Assembly: GCA_963975575.1 (NCBI GenBank)
Contig: CAXBHL010000001.1
Span: 1,054,001-1,118,000 of the forward strand
Direction: 5' to 3'
Source: UBA6054 sp963975575
Lineage (GTDB): Bacteria; Planctomycetota; Phycisphaerae; Phycisphaerales; UBA1924
Length of the DNA: 64,000 bases
Shown: piece by piece, positions 42,107-50,486 of the stretch
Numbering within the stretch: the first letter of the stretch is position 1
Layout: each line of letters begins with the position of its first letter
Notes under the pieces: generated by a model
The model's database searches: none
What the model was told of the DNA's origin: nothing
What the model saw: the letters and a program-made list of their open reading frames with translations, nothing else
Made by a program: the position numbers and the translations under genes

Positions 42107-43348
42107 TCAGTCTCCGGCGTCGGTCCCGGGCGCGGGCGTCATCGAGCCCAGCAGCCAATCGTCGAACGGGAACGCGTCGCAGACGGCCTTGAGATCGTCC
42201 GCCGTGACCTTGGCGAGGTTTTCCAGTTCTTCGTCGAGGGTCACGTATCGGCCGAGCATGGTCCAGACCCGGCCCAGACGCATCATGCGCCCGGAGGGGC
42301 GCTCGGAGGCGATGGTCGTCGCGGTGAGGGCCTTGGCGCGGAGCTTGGCCAGGTCGTCCTCCTCGATCGAGTCGCGGAGGTTGGTGATCTCGGTCCGGAT
42401 CACCCGCTCGATCTCGCCGAGTTTGTCGGGATCGCCCGAGGCGTAAACGAAGAACTCACCGTGTCGGTCCATGCCGTCGTACGCGGCCTGGGCTTCTTCG
42501 GCCAGGCCCGTTTCGATCAGTGCCCAGTGCAGCCGGGAGTTGTCCTCTCCGCCGAGCACCTGCGCGAGCAGGGCCGCGGCGTGGCGGCGGTCGTCCTCGA
42601 CGCCCGGGGCGTCGGCCACGCCGATCAGGTAGCCGCGGTTGACCTTGGGATCGGTCAGGGCGAAGCGGCCCCGCGCCCGCTCGGGCAGCGCGTGATCGCG
42701 GACGGCGCCCGTGGCGGGCCATGCGCCGCAGCAGTCGTTGATCAGGTCCACGCAGCGGTCGAAGTCCACCGCTCCGGCGAGTGCGACGACCGTGGTGTCG
42801 GGCGCGTAGCGGCTGGTGAAATAGTCGTTCATCTGATCGCGGGTCATCGCGGCGACGGACTCTTTCGTGCCCAGCACGCGGTGCCCGAGGCGGGCCCGGT
42901 TGTACCGCCGGTCGATCGCCTCCTCGTAGAGCACCCAGAACGGGTTGTCCGCGTACATGGCGATTTCTTCGAGGATCACCTGCTTCTCGGTGTCGAAGTC
43001 GCTGTTGCGCAGCGCGGGGCGCATCATCTTGGCGATCAGGTCGGTGGCCCGGTCCATGCCCTCGGGCAGGGTGTGGGCATAGAAGCAGGTCATCTCGCGG
43101 GATGTGAACGCGTTGTTGGACGCTCCGAGATCGTCGAAGGCCTGGTTGATCGCGTCGGCGCCGAGCGCCTCGGTGCCTTTGAACATCATGTGCTCGAGGT
43201 AATGGGAGACGCCCATCACCTCGGTCGGCTCGTCGCGGGCGCCGGTGCGGACGAAGAACCCGACGGCCGACGAGTGGGCTCCGGGGGCGATCTCGGCGAC
43301 GACCCGCAGGCCGTTGTCGAGCACGGTTTCCTTGTAGGTCACGCTCAT
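42107..43348 (-). CDS. M16 family zinc peptidase
   Basis: A 413-residue insulinase/MPP-like protease. Inverted zinc motif HYLEH (H49, E52, H53) and the distal Glu in EKQVILEEIAMY are intact, so this is an active-type subunit (PqqL/YmxG-like processing peptidase). No signal peptide is seen. ATG overlaps the TGA of thiE (ATGA), so it is translationally coupled to thiamine synthesis, with no known functional link. Confidence 0.9.
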   Translation of the reverse strand: MSVTYKETVLDNGLRVVAEIAPGAHSSAVGFFVRTGARDEPTEVMGVSHYLEHMMFKGTEALGADAINQAFDDLGASNNAFTSREMTCFYAHTLPEGMDRATDLIAKMMRPALRNSDFDTEKQVILEEIAMYADNPFWVLYEEAIDRRYNRARLGHRVLGTKESVAAMTRDQMNDYFTSRYAPDTTVVALAGAVDFDRCVDLINDCCGAWPATGAVRDHALPERARGRFALTDPKVNRGYLIGVADAPGVEDDRRHAAALLAQVLGGEDNSRLHWALIETGLAEEAQAAYDGMDRHGEFFVYASGDPDKLGEIERVIRTEITNLRDSIEEDDLAKLRAKALTATTIASERPSGRMMRLGRVWTMLGRYVTLDEELENLAKVTADDLKAVCDAFPFDDWLLGSMTPAPGTDAGD

Positions 43349-44412
43349 GCCCCGATGGTAGCTTCTGCGCCGGCCCGGACCGCGTTGACGATGGCCCGGC
43401 ACACCGCGCGGGGGTCTTCCGCGCCGCACACCGCCGAGCTGACCGCCACGCCCCGGCAGCCGGCGCGGGCGAGCAGGCCAGCGTTGGACGCGTCGATGCC
43501 GCTGATGGCCAGGTGCGGGATGCTCCGGGTGGCCGGATCGTTCGTGACGGCGCGGATCAGCTCCGGTCCCGGCAGGTCCGGCTTGGGTTTGGTGGTGCTC
43601 GGGAACATCGGCCCGAGGCCGATCGTGTCGGCCCCGTCCGCGAAGGCGGTGCGGGCGTGTTCGAGGCTGGCGCATGAGACACCGATCCAGCGGGCCGGGC
43701 CCATGATCCGACGCGCGTCGCGCACCGGCAGGTCGGTCTGGCCCAGGTGCACCGCGTCGGCGTCGGTCAGGCGGGCGAAATCCGCACGGTCGTTGACGAC
43801 CGCGTGCACGCCCGCATCCCGGCAAGCGGCGACCAGTCCGGCGGTGTGCTCGAGCCGTTCGGAATCAGGCATCTGCTTTTCTCGGATCTGCACACAGTCC
43901 GCACCGCCCTCGGCCGCGAGGCGGATGATGTCAGCCGGGGTGTGATGAACGCAGAGCGACCGGGTCACCAGGACACACAGCGTCCATTGCGGGCACGGGG
44001 GAGCAAGGATCAACATCAGTTTGCGTTCAAGGTCGTAAACGGTGTACCGGGCAGACTCGAATCCGCGGGGTGATCGTCCGAGGGCCTTGGCGGCTTCTTC
44101 GAGCGATCGCAGGGCTTCCTGGACCCGCTTCGCAGCGGCCGTGGCGAGATCCGGCAGTGCCTCGGACCGGTCCAGTTCACCGGGCGTGGTGATGGTGGTC
44201 CCCACGTCGCCCGGCGTGTCGCGGGCGGCGAGCAGGTCTGCGGGTCGCATGGGCAGGGCGTCGAGGTTCGATCGCAGGTCGTGGCGAACGCGTTTGAGGG
44301 CCTCGGTCAGGCCGGCGTCATCGAGAACGAACCGGGCGATGTCTTCCAGCACGCGCAGGCCCTCGCGGGCGCGGTTGGCGGAGGCGTCGATGAGGCGGTG
44401 AAGGGGTTCCAT
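43345..44412 (-). CDS. thiE: Thiamine phosphate synthase with N-terminal ThiD2-like domain
   Basis: A 355-residue two-domain protein. Residues 1-135 (LIDASANRAREGLRVLEDIARF) form the helical ThiD2-type domain often fused to ThiE in planctomycetes and cyanobacteria; residues 150-355 are ThiE: CVQIREKQ, VVNDRADFA, GVHLGQ-like AVHLGQTDLP, IGVSCAS, TIGLGPMFPSTTKP, AISGI, GVAVSSAV. It joins HMP-PP and thiazole phosphate; the N-terminal domain is proposed to phosphorylate HMP-P. Start at 44412 begins that domain; longer extension to 45180 runs antisense to pgl and is rejected. Confidence 0.9.
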   Translation of the reverse strand: MEPLHRLIDASANRAREGLRVLEDIARFVLDDAGLTEALKRVRHDLRSNLDALPMRPADLLAARDTPGDVGTTITTPGELDRSEALPDLATAAAKRVQEALRSLEEAAKALGRSPRGFESARYTVYDLERKLMLILAPPCPQWTLCVLVTRSLCVHHTPADIIRLAAEGGADCVQIREKQMPDSERLEHTAGLVAACRDAGVHAVVNDRADFARLTDADAVHLGQTDLPVRDARRIMGPARWIGVSCASLEHARTAFADGADTIGLGPMFPSTTKPKPDLPGPELIRAVTNDPATRSIPHLAISGIDASNAGLLARAGCRGVAVSSAVCGAEDPRAVCRAIVNAVRAGAEATIGA

Positions 44413-44478
44413 CGGGGTCAGACAGCCTTTTCGACCGCGGTGTGGTTTGGATGACGCGGCCGCGCCACAATACAGCCC

Positions 44479-45219
44479 ATGGATCAATCCTACGAGATCA
44501 CCGAAGAGGTGGCTCCGCCGCACCTGCCCGGCCGGGCCGTGCTGCGACCGTCGCTCGATGCCGCGCTGGAAGCGGCGGCGGCGGATCTGTTCCTCCAGGC
44601 CCACGCCTGCGTCCGGGCCTTTGGGGCTTTCCACCTTGCGATGTCGTACGGCCCGAGCGAGCACCGGTTGATCGTGCGGCTCATGACCGACCCCAACTAC
44701 CGCGACCTGCCCTGGTCCCGCACCCACCTCTGGTCGCTGGTCGAGGAACGGGTGGCGGTGGGCGACGAACGCCACAGCCACACGCACCTGCAGGAGATGA
44801 TCCTGGGCGCATCGGACCTGCCGGAAGACCAGGCCCACCCGCTCCGGGCGCACCTCCCCGACGCCGAGGACCGCTACGAGGCCGAGCTGCGCGAGCAACT
44901 CGGCCAGCGCGAGCCCGGGCACGACCGCGTCGACTGCCTGCTGCTCCCCCCCGACCCGGTGCTGCTGCGGGGGTGGAGCGATCCGATGGACCGGCTGGTG
45001 GGTGCGAGCGAGGACGGGACGCGGGTCGGCCTGACGGCCCGGACGCTGCGGGGCGGTCGGTTCTTGATGGTGATGGCCACCGGGCACGACGCCGCGCCGC
45101 TGGTGCGGGCGGTGTCGCGGGACCACGCCTCGGTGGGGATCGTCCCGGACGGCGGCGAACTCCGCTGGTACCTCGACCACCGGGCCTGCGGCGCGGAGAA
45201 CACGGAGAACCCGGATTGA
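44479..45219 (+). CDS. pgl: 6-phosphogluconolactonase
   Basis: Hydrolyses 6-phosphogluconolactone in the oxidative pentose phosphate pathway. The 246-residue product shows the sugar-isomerase fold: a LRPSLDAALEAAAADLFLQA helix, THLWSLVEERVAVGDERHSHT (equivalent of WGDER) and a DCLLLPPDPV block. The usual LGMGxDGHTASLFPG is only vaguely seen, so conservation is partial. No Shine-Dalgarno; CACAAT ends 7 nt before the ATG. Overlaps the next gene. Confidence 0.72.
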   Translation: MDQSYEITEEVAPPHLPGRAVLRPSLDAALEAAAADLFLQAHACVRAFGAFHLAMSYGPSEHRLIVRLMTDPNYRDLPWSRTHLWSLVEERVAVGDERHSHTHLQEMILGASDLPEDQAHPLRAHLPDAEDRYEAELREQLGQREPGHDRVDCLLLPPDPVLLRGWSDPMDRLVGASEDGTRVGLTARTLRGGRFLMVMATGHDAAPLVRAVSRDHASVGIVPDGGELRWYLDHRACGAENTENPD

Positions 45220-46070
45220 ATCAACAGCCCGACACGAACATCACCGCCAACGCCCGCGTGACTTTCCGCGTCCTGCACGAGGACCAGCACATGCTGGTCG
45301 TGGAAAAGCCGCCGCGGGTCGTGACCACGCCCGGCGTCGGCCACCAGCACGACACGCTGCTCAACGGGCTCTACAGCCAGTACGGCGACCGCCTGCGTCA
45401 GCTGGGCGTGGCCCGCGATCACGGCCTGGTGCACCGGCTCGACCGCGACACCTCCGGCGTGATGGCGGTGGCCCTGTCACGCGAGGCCTACGACGGCATC
45501 CGGGCGCAGTTCGAGCAGCGTCAGGTCCGCAAGTTCTACTGGGCCGTCACGATGAAGGCGCCCGAACAGCGTGAGGGCGTGATCCGTCAGCCGATCGACG
45601 AGGTGCTCAGCCGCAAGGATCGGTACACCTCCGAGAAGACCGCCCGGCCGAGTTCGTCCGGCAAGCCGGCGGTGACGGCCTATCGCGTGCTGGCCGAGTC
45701 CGAGCTCGGCGCGGTGATCGAGGCACGCCCGGTCACCGGCCGGCTGCACCAGATCCGCGTGCACCTGAACATGATCGGGGCCCCGGTGCTGGGCGACCCG
45801 GTCTACGGCTCGCACCGCTCGAAGGGCGCCTCGGCCCGTCTGGCCCTGCACGCCCACCGGCTGTGCCTGACCCACCCGGTGACCGGCGATGCCATCGACG
45901 TCCGCACCGCGTTCCCGAAGGACCTGCGGGCGCTGCTCAAGCGGCTCGATCTGCCCCGTCCGGACCTGGATGACGCCCGCGCGTCGGAACCGGCGACTGG
46001 CTCAGCTGACGGCGCCGATGAGTTCGGCGGCGACGCGGTCGGCGAAGAGGAAACCGGGCTCGGTCAGTAA
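45216..46070 (+). CDS. RluA family RNA pseudouridine synthase
   Basis: A 284-residue enzyme isomerising uridine in rRNA or tRNA. Catalytic Asp76 in HRLDRDTSG; other blocks: HMLVVEKPPRVVTTPG, RKFYWAVT, ARPVTGRLHQIRVHL, PVLGDPVYG. No S4 domain precedes it. A TTG start at 45216 overlaps the pgl TGA (TTGA) and has GGAGA 8 nt upstream; no ATG fits. The last 69 nt overlap the convergent hemW gene, and the protein's acidic tail (from about residue 262) is encoded there. Confidence 0.9.
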   Translation: MNQQPDTNITANARVTFRVLHEDQHMLVVEKPPRVVTTPGVGHQHDTLLNGLYSQYGDRLRQLGVARDHGLVHRLDRDTSGVMAVALSREAYDGIRAQFEQRQVRKFYWAVTMKAPEQREGVIRQPIDEVLSRKDRYTSEKTARPSSSGKPAVTAYRVLAESELGAVIEARPVTGRLHQIRVHLNMIGAPVLGDPVYGSHRSKGASARLALHAHRLCLTHPVTGDAIDVRTAFPKDLRALLKRLDLPRPDLDDARASEPATGSADGADEFGGDAVGEEETGLGQ

Positions 46071-47240
46071 CCACCGGTCGGTCGTGATGGTCAGCCACCC
46101 CTGCGTCCGGCAGCCCTCGGCCGCGGCCCGCAACTCGTCCTGGCGTCCCATCTCGGCCGCGTCGTGCAGGGCCCGGTCGGAGGAAACGCCCTCACGCAGG
46201 CGCACGCCGGTCATCAGCCGGTCCATCAGCGCCCGCTTGGGATCCGGCTCTTCGAGTTCGCAGACCGGCGCGAAGCCCGCGTCGTCGCCGGCGATGTAGT
46301 CGTCCAGCCGCGGCGTGTTCTTCCAACGCCAGCCACCGAGATGGGCGCTGGCGCTCGGGCCGGCGGCCAGCCAGCCGTCTTGGCGCCAGTACGCGAGGTT
46401 GTGGCGGCACTCGGCGCCGGGGCGGGCGTGGTTGGAGACCTCGTAGCGATCGAGCCCGTGGGCTCGCAGCGTGGCGACCGTGTGCTCGTACATGTCCGCT
46501 TCGAGGTCGTCGTCCGTCTTCTCGAACTCGCCACGGAGCAGGCGGGCGGTCATGGCGGTCCCCGTCTCGTAGGTGAGCGTGTAGGCGGAGAGGTGCTCGG
46601 TTCCGAGCGTGAGCGCCGCGTTGAGGTCCGTGTTCCACTCGGCGAGCGTCTGGCCGGGCACGCCGGAGATCAGGTCCACCGAGAGGCGTTGGATGCCCGC
46701 GCGTCGGATGATCTCCGCGGCCACGGGAAGCCGCTCGGGGTCGTGGCGGCGTTCGAGCGTCTGGAGGTGGTGGGGATTGAAGGACTGGGCGCCCATGCTG
46801 ATCCGGTTGACGCCGCCCGCCACCAGCACGCCCAAGAGATCGTCCGTGACGGTCTCGGGGTTGCATTCGACGCTGAACTCGCCCGAGCCTTCGCGGACCG
46901 CGGTGAAGTCGAAGGCCTGGTGCATCGCGCTGAGCACGCGCTCCCAGAGGTCGGGGCGGAGCAGGCTGGGCGTTCCTCCGCCCACAAAGACCGTTCGGAT
47001 GCCACCGGAACCGGTGGCGGCCATGGGGGCGAGGGCGTCGAGTTCCCGGACCAACCGATCGGTGAATGCCACCTGGCGGTCCTGCGTGTCGACAATCGAG
47101 TAGAAGTCGCAGTAATGGCACTTGTGCGTGCAAAAAGGGATGTGCAGGTACAGAGAACGGGGTCGGCGCTCGGGCCGATCCGCCAGCATGGGGGCGAGCC
47201 GCCCGGCCGGCAGGCGTGCCGATGCGATCGATCGTTGCAT
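46002..47240 (-). CDS. hemW: HemW, radical-SAM heme chaperone-like protein
   Basis: Formerly called oxygen-independent coproporphyrinogen oxidase; HemW proteins carry heme to targets. The 412-residue protein has the cluster motif CTHKCHYC (Cys37, 41, 44) in LYLHIPFC, then VFVGGGTPSLL, VECNPET, RISMGAQSF, SVDLISGVPGQT, YTLTYETGT, HNLAYW. The extra fourth Cys of HemN is absent, favouring HemW. The ATG at 47240 is the best start; MLADRP at residue 18 is an alternative. Tail-to-tail overlap with the RluA gene. Confidence 0.9.
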   Translation of the reverse strand: MQRSIASARLPAGRLAPMLADRPERRPRSLYLHIPFCTHKCHYCDFYSIVDTQDRQVAFTDRLVRELDALAPMAATGSGGIRTVFVGGGTPSLLRPDLWERVLSAMHQAFDFTAVREGSGEFSVECNPETVTDDLLGVLVAGGVNRISMGAQSFNPHHLQTLERRHDPERLPVAAEIIRRAGIQRLSVDLISGVPGQTLAEWNTDLNAALTLGTEHLSAYTLTYETGTAMTARLLRGEFEKTDDDLEADMYEHTVATLRAHGLDRYEVSNHARPGAECRHNLAYWRQDGWLAAGPSASAHLGGWRWKNTPRLDDYIAGDDAGFAPVCELEEPDPKRALMDRLMTGVRLREGVSSDRALHDAAEMGRQDELRAAAEGCRTQGWLTITTDRWLLTEPGFLFADRVAAELIGAVS

Positions 47241-47345
47241 GGGGAGGCGGATGGCGATATCGTCTTTCAAGGGAACTCGGGCCTCGAGGGGGGCTTCTCC
47301 GGAGAGGCCGACGGCCCCTCGCGGATGCAGAAAGGATAGAACACG

Positions 47346-47816
47346 GTGGAAGTGGCGCTTGTAAGGGTGACGGCAGAGGGCGAGACCCAGCGTGTGGTGC
47401 TGGCGAAGGATCGCACGGTGATCGGGCGCCAGGAGGGCTGCCAGATCCGCATCCCCATCGCCGGCGTGTCCCGTACGCACTGCGAGGTGCGGGTCGAGGA
47501 CGGCTCCGTGATCGTCAAGGACCTCGGGTCCAGCAACGGCACCTACGTCAACCAGGAGCGTGTCACCGAGCAGCCCGTGGCGGCGGGGGATCTGATCTCC
47601 ATGGGCGGGCAGGTGTTCCTCGTCCAGGTGAACGGCGAGCCGGGCGAGATCGAGGCCGAGTTCCTCTTTGAGGACGGACTCCCGGAAGAAGAATCCAAGG
47701 CCGGCGCGGTGGCCGCCAAGCCGGCGGCGAAGGCCCCGGCCGCGAAGGTGGCGGACGAGTCAAGCATGATGGACTTCGACTTCGACGAGGAAGACGACGA
47801 CCAGCCGCCGCTGTGA
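47346..47816 (+). CDS. FHA domain protein
   Basis: A 156-residue protein: FHA domain (residues 5-95) with VIGRQEGCQIRIPIAGVSRTHCEV and LGSSNGTYVN, containing the Gly-Arg, Ser, His and Asn residues that bind phosphothreonine. The C-terminal 50 residues are an Ala/Lys linker and an acidic tail (MMDFDFDEEDDDQPP). Likely a phospho-dependent adaptor for Ser/Thr kinases elsewhere. GTG start with AAAGGA upstream. Confidence 0.88.
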   Translation: MEVALVRVTAEGETQRVVLAKDRTVIGRQEGCQIRIPIAGVSRTHCEVRVEDGSVIVKDLGSSNGTYVNQERVTEQPVAAGDLISMGGQVFLVQVNGEPGEIEAEFLFEDGLPEEESKAGAVAAKPAAKAPAAKVADESSMMDFDFDEEDDDQPPL

Positions 47817-47868
47817 GTCGCATGGGGCCGGAGGGGCGTGGTTTCAGAGCTTTGGGGACAGGGGAGGC

Positions 47869-48051
47869 TCAGTCCGCGGGCGTGGGGGGCTGCTCGGCCG
47901 CCGGTGTCGCGGGCTTTTTCGTTTCGGGAACCCGGATGTTGGTCCCGCACGCCCGGCAGCGGACGGTCTTGCCGCGCGCGATCGGCGGGACGGCCAGGAC
48001 CTTGCGGCAAGTCAGGTTGGGGCACATGATGCGGACGGTCGCCTCTGCCAT
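47869..48051 (-). CDS. Small zinc-ribbon protein
   Basis: A 60-residue soluble protein with CPNLTCRKVLAVPPIARGKT and VRCRACGTNIRVP: two knuckles (Cx4C and CxxC) like the MJ0042-type zinc finger common in planctomycetes, then a Pro/Ala tail. No membrane segment. Shine-Dalgarno GGGAG before the ATG. Function unknown, possibly protein or nucleic-acid binding. Confidence 0.72.
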   Translation of the reverse strand: MAEATVRIMCPNLTCRKVLAVPPIARGKTVRCRACGTNIRVPETKKPATPAAEQPPTPAD

Positions 48052-48233
48052 GGTCGATCTCCCGGTGGGGGGTTGATCGGCATTTCCGGGCGTCGATCGC
48101 AGCGTCGATGCCGGTGCGGCGTCAGAACCTCACCCCGGCGGGCCGTCTGTCCGGTTTCGGTCGGTCCGTCCGAACCCGGGGCCGGCGGTCCGGGTATCGT
48201 TGGCCTGCCCGATCCCGACCCCAGGAGACCGTT

Positions 48234-49628
48234 GTGACCGATTTCTCGGACCAGTCGTTCCAGCCGGAAGCGTGCGGAGGTCGGCATTCGGCCGTGGTCG
48301 GCCTGCAGTGGGGGGACGAGGGCAAGGGCAAACTGGTCGATCGGTTGGCCGAGCGGTTCGACGCGGTGGTCCGCTACAACGGGGGGGCCAACGCGGGCCA
48401 TTCCGTGGTGGTCGGAGGGGTGCGGTACGCCCTGCACCTCGTTCCGTCGGGCATCCTGGCGCCGGGCGTGCTCGCCGTGGTGGGCAACGGCGTGGTCGTG
48501 GATCCCGAACGGCTGATCGAGGAACTCGACGGGCTGGCGGCCCGCGGCGTGGACGTGTCGTCGCTCGTGCTCTCTGATCGCGCCCACGTGGTGCTGCCCT
48601 ATCACAAGGCCGAGGACGCGCTCCGCGAGGAGCTCCTGACCGCGGCCCCGGTGGATCCAGCGAGCCCGCCGAAGAACGCCGTGTCGGCCATCGGCACGAC
48701 CGGGCGGGGCATCGGGCCCGCGTACGCCGACAAGGTCCAGCGCGCCACCGCCATCCGGGTCGGTGACCTGCTCCGTCCGGAACTGCTTCGTTCGAAGCTC
48801 GCGCTGATCTGCTCGATGAAGAACGCCATCTTCCGCGGTCTGCGTCCCGGCCAGCCCGAGCCGTTCGATGCCGGCGAGATCACCGAGCGGATGATCCAAC
48901 TCGGCGAGCGGCTCCGCCCGCTGGTCAAGGACACCACGTACCTGCTCCACGAGCTCGACCGGTCGGGCAAGACCATTCTGTTCGAGGGCGCCAACGCCAC
49001 GATGCTGGACGTGGACCACGGCACGTTCCCCTACGTGACCAGTTCGAACGCGTCGAGCCTGGGCATCGGTCCGGGTTCCGGGCTCCCGCCGCAGAAGGTC
49101 GGCCGGATCATCGGGGTGGTCAAGGCGTACTCCACGCGGGTCGGCGGGGGCCCGATGCCGACGGAACTGTTCGACGACACGGCCCACCGCATCCGCGAAC
49201 GCGGGCGGGAGTACGGGACGACCACCGGGCGGCCGCGCCGGGTGGGTTGGATCGACCTCGTGGCCCTGCGGTACTCGGCGATGGTTTCCGGGGCGACGGA
49301 GATCGGGCTGACCCTGCTCGACGTGCTCGCGGGCTTCGATGAACTGAGCCTGTGCACCGCCTACCGCACGCCCACCGGCGAGACGGACCGCTTCCTGCCC
49401 GACGGATTTGATCTGGCCGAGGCCGAGCCGATCTATGAGACGATGGCGGGGTTCAGCGAGGACGTGAGCGCGGTCCGGTCGTTCGATGATCTGCCCGCGG
49501 CCGCTAGGGCCTACGTCGAGCGGATCGAGGCGTTCGTCGGCGTGCCCGTTCGGACGATCGGCGTCGGGCCGGACCGCGAGCAGACCATCGAGCGGGACTC
49601 GTCGGTCGCGGCGGGGGGACGGGCGTGA
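48234..49628 (+). CDS. purA: Adenylosuccinate synthetase
   Basis: First committed step of AMP synthesis: IMP + Asp + GTP. The 464-residue protein has the P-loop QWGDEGKGK (27-33), NGGANAGHS, SAIGTTGRGIGPAY, FEGANATMLDVDHGTFPYVTSSN (in parts) and STRVGGGPMPTE. Slightly longer than usual (about 430) through N- and C-terminal extensions. GTG at 48234 with AGGAGA upstream. Followed by uppS with a GTGA overlap, so purine and undecaprenyl genes share a transcript. Confidence 0.95.
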   Translation: MTDFSDQSFQPEACGGRHSAVVGLQWGDEGKGKLVDRLAERFDAVVRYNGGANAGHSVVVGGVRYALHLVPSGILAPGVLAVVGNGVVVDPERLIEELDGLAARGVDVSSLVLSDRAHVVLPYHKAEDALREELLTAAPVDPASPPKNAVSAIGTTGRGIGPAYADKVQRATAIRVGDLLRPELLRSKLALICSMKNAIFRGLRPGQPEPFDAGEITERMIQLGERLRPLVKDTTYLLHELDRSGKTILFEGANATMLDVDHGTFPYVTSSNASSLGIGPGSGLPPQKVGRIIGVVKAYSTRVGGGPMPTELFDDTAHRIRERGREYGTTTGRPRRVGWIDLVALRYSAMVSGATEIGLTLLDVLAGFDELSLCTAYRTPTGETDRFLPDGFDLAEAEPIYETMAGFSEDVSAVRSFDDLPAAARAYVERIEAFVGVPVRTIGVGPDREQTIERDSSVAAGGRA

Positions 49629-50464
49629 ATGCTCCGGCGACGGGCGCGGGGCTGGACAGGGCGGGGGTCGAGGCGTTGGCGCGGATCCGCGAACGCTTTC
49701 CTCAGGCCGATCCGGTCGGCCTGCTGCCGGGCGTGTCGCCCGCGCGGGTCCCCCAGCACATCGCGGTGATCATGGACGGGAACGGTCGCTGGGCCGAGGA
49801 GCGCGGATTCCCGCGGATCTTCGGGCACCGGGCCGGGGCGTCGGCCGTCCGCGAGGCCATCCGCGGGTGCGCCAAAGTGGGCGTGGAGGTGCTGACCCTC
49901 TACTCGTTCAGCACCGAGAACTGGCGCCGCCCGACCGACGAGATCGAGGCCCTGATGCGTCTGTGCGTGGCGTACTGCGAGGGAGAGAAGGACGAACTGG
50001 TCCGCCACAACATCCGCGTGCGCGTCCTCGGACGGCGTGCCGGCATGCCCGAGGAGGTGCTGGGCGCGCTCGACCGGCTGACCGAGGACACCCGGCGCTG
50101 CACCGGGCTGACGCTGTGCCTGGCGATCAACTACGGGGCGCGAGACGAGATCGTCGACGCTGTCCGGGCGATCGCGAGTCAGGTGGCGGCGGGCGGGCTC
50201 GATCCCGAGGCGATCGACGAGAAACTGGTGGGTGATCACCTGACCACCGCCGGCCTGCCGGACCCGGACCTGCTCATCCGCACGGGGGGTGAGCTGCGAC
50301 TGAGCAACTACCTGCTGTGGCAGCTCAGCTACGCGGAGCTGTACGTGACCGAGGTGCACTGGCCCGACTTTGACGAGGCGTGCCTGTTCGAGGCGGTCCG
50401 CGTGTTCGCGGCCCGGCGGCGTCGCTTCGGTGGGTTGGACGCACCAGCGCCGCTCGCCGACTGA
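49625..50464 (+). CDS. uppS: Undecaprenyl diphosphate synthase (cis-prenyltransferase)
   Basis: Makes the C55 lipid carrier for cell-wall and surface glycans. The 279-residue protein has HIAVIMDGNGRWAEERG (catalytic Asp51), GHRAGASAVRE, LTLYSFSTENWRRP and DLLIRTGGELRLSNYLLWQ. N-terminal 40 residues are an extension. GTG start overlaps the purA stop. cdsA follows 22 nt downstream, the common uppS-cdsA pairing. Confidence 0.94.
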   Translation: MNAPATGAGLDRAGVEALARIRERFPQADPVGLLPGVSPARVPQHIAVIMDGNGRWAEERGFPRIFGHRAGASAVREAIRGCAKVGVEVLTLYSFSTENWRRPTDEIEALMRLCVAYCEGEKDELVRHNIRVRVLGRRAGMPEEVLGALDRLTEDTRRCTGLTLCLAINYGARDEIVDAVRAIASQVAAGGLDPEAIDEKLVGDHLTTAGLPDPDLLIRTGGELRLSNYLLWQLSYAELYVTEVHWPDFDEACLFEAVRVFAARRRRFGGLDAPAPLAD

Positions 50465-50470
50465 GGCCCT

Positions 50471-50479
50471 TGCTATCCT
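50471..50479 (+). promoter_or_regulatory. Extended -10-like element of cdsA
   Basis: TGCTATCCT: TG, one base, TATCCT (4 of 6), 7 nt before the GTG at 50487. Suggests an internal leaderless promoter in the purA-uppS-cdsA unit. Confidence 0.45.
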
Positions 50480-50486
50480 CCCGACC

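Noticed and set aside
44413..45180. N-terminal extension of ThiE by about 255 residues
   Set aside because: The extension is antisense to pgl and the ThiD2-like domain begins precisely at 44412.
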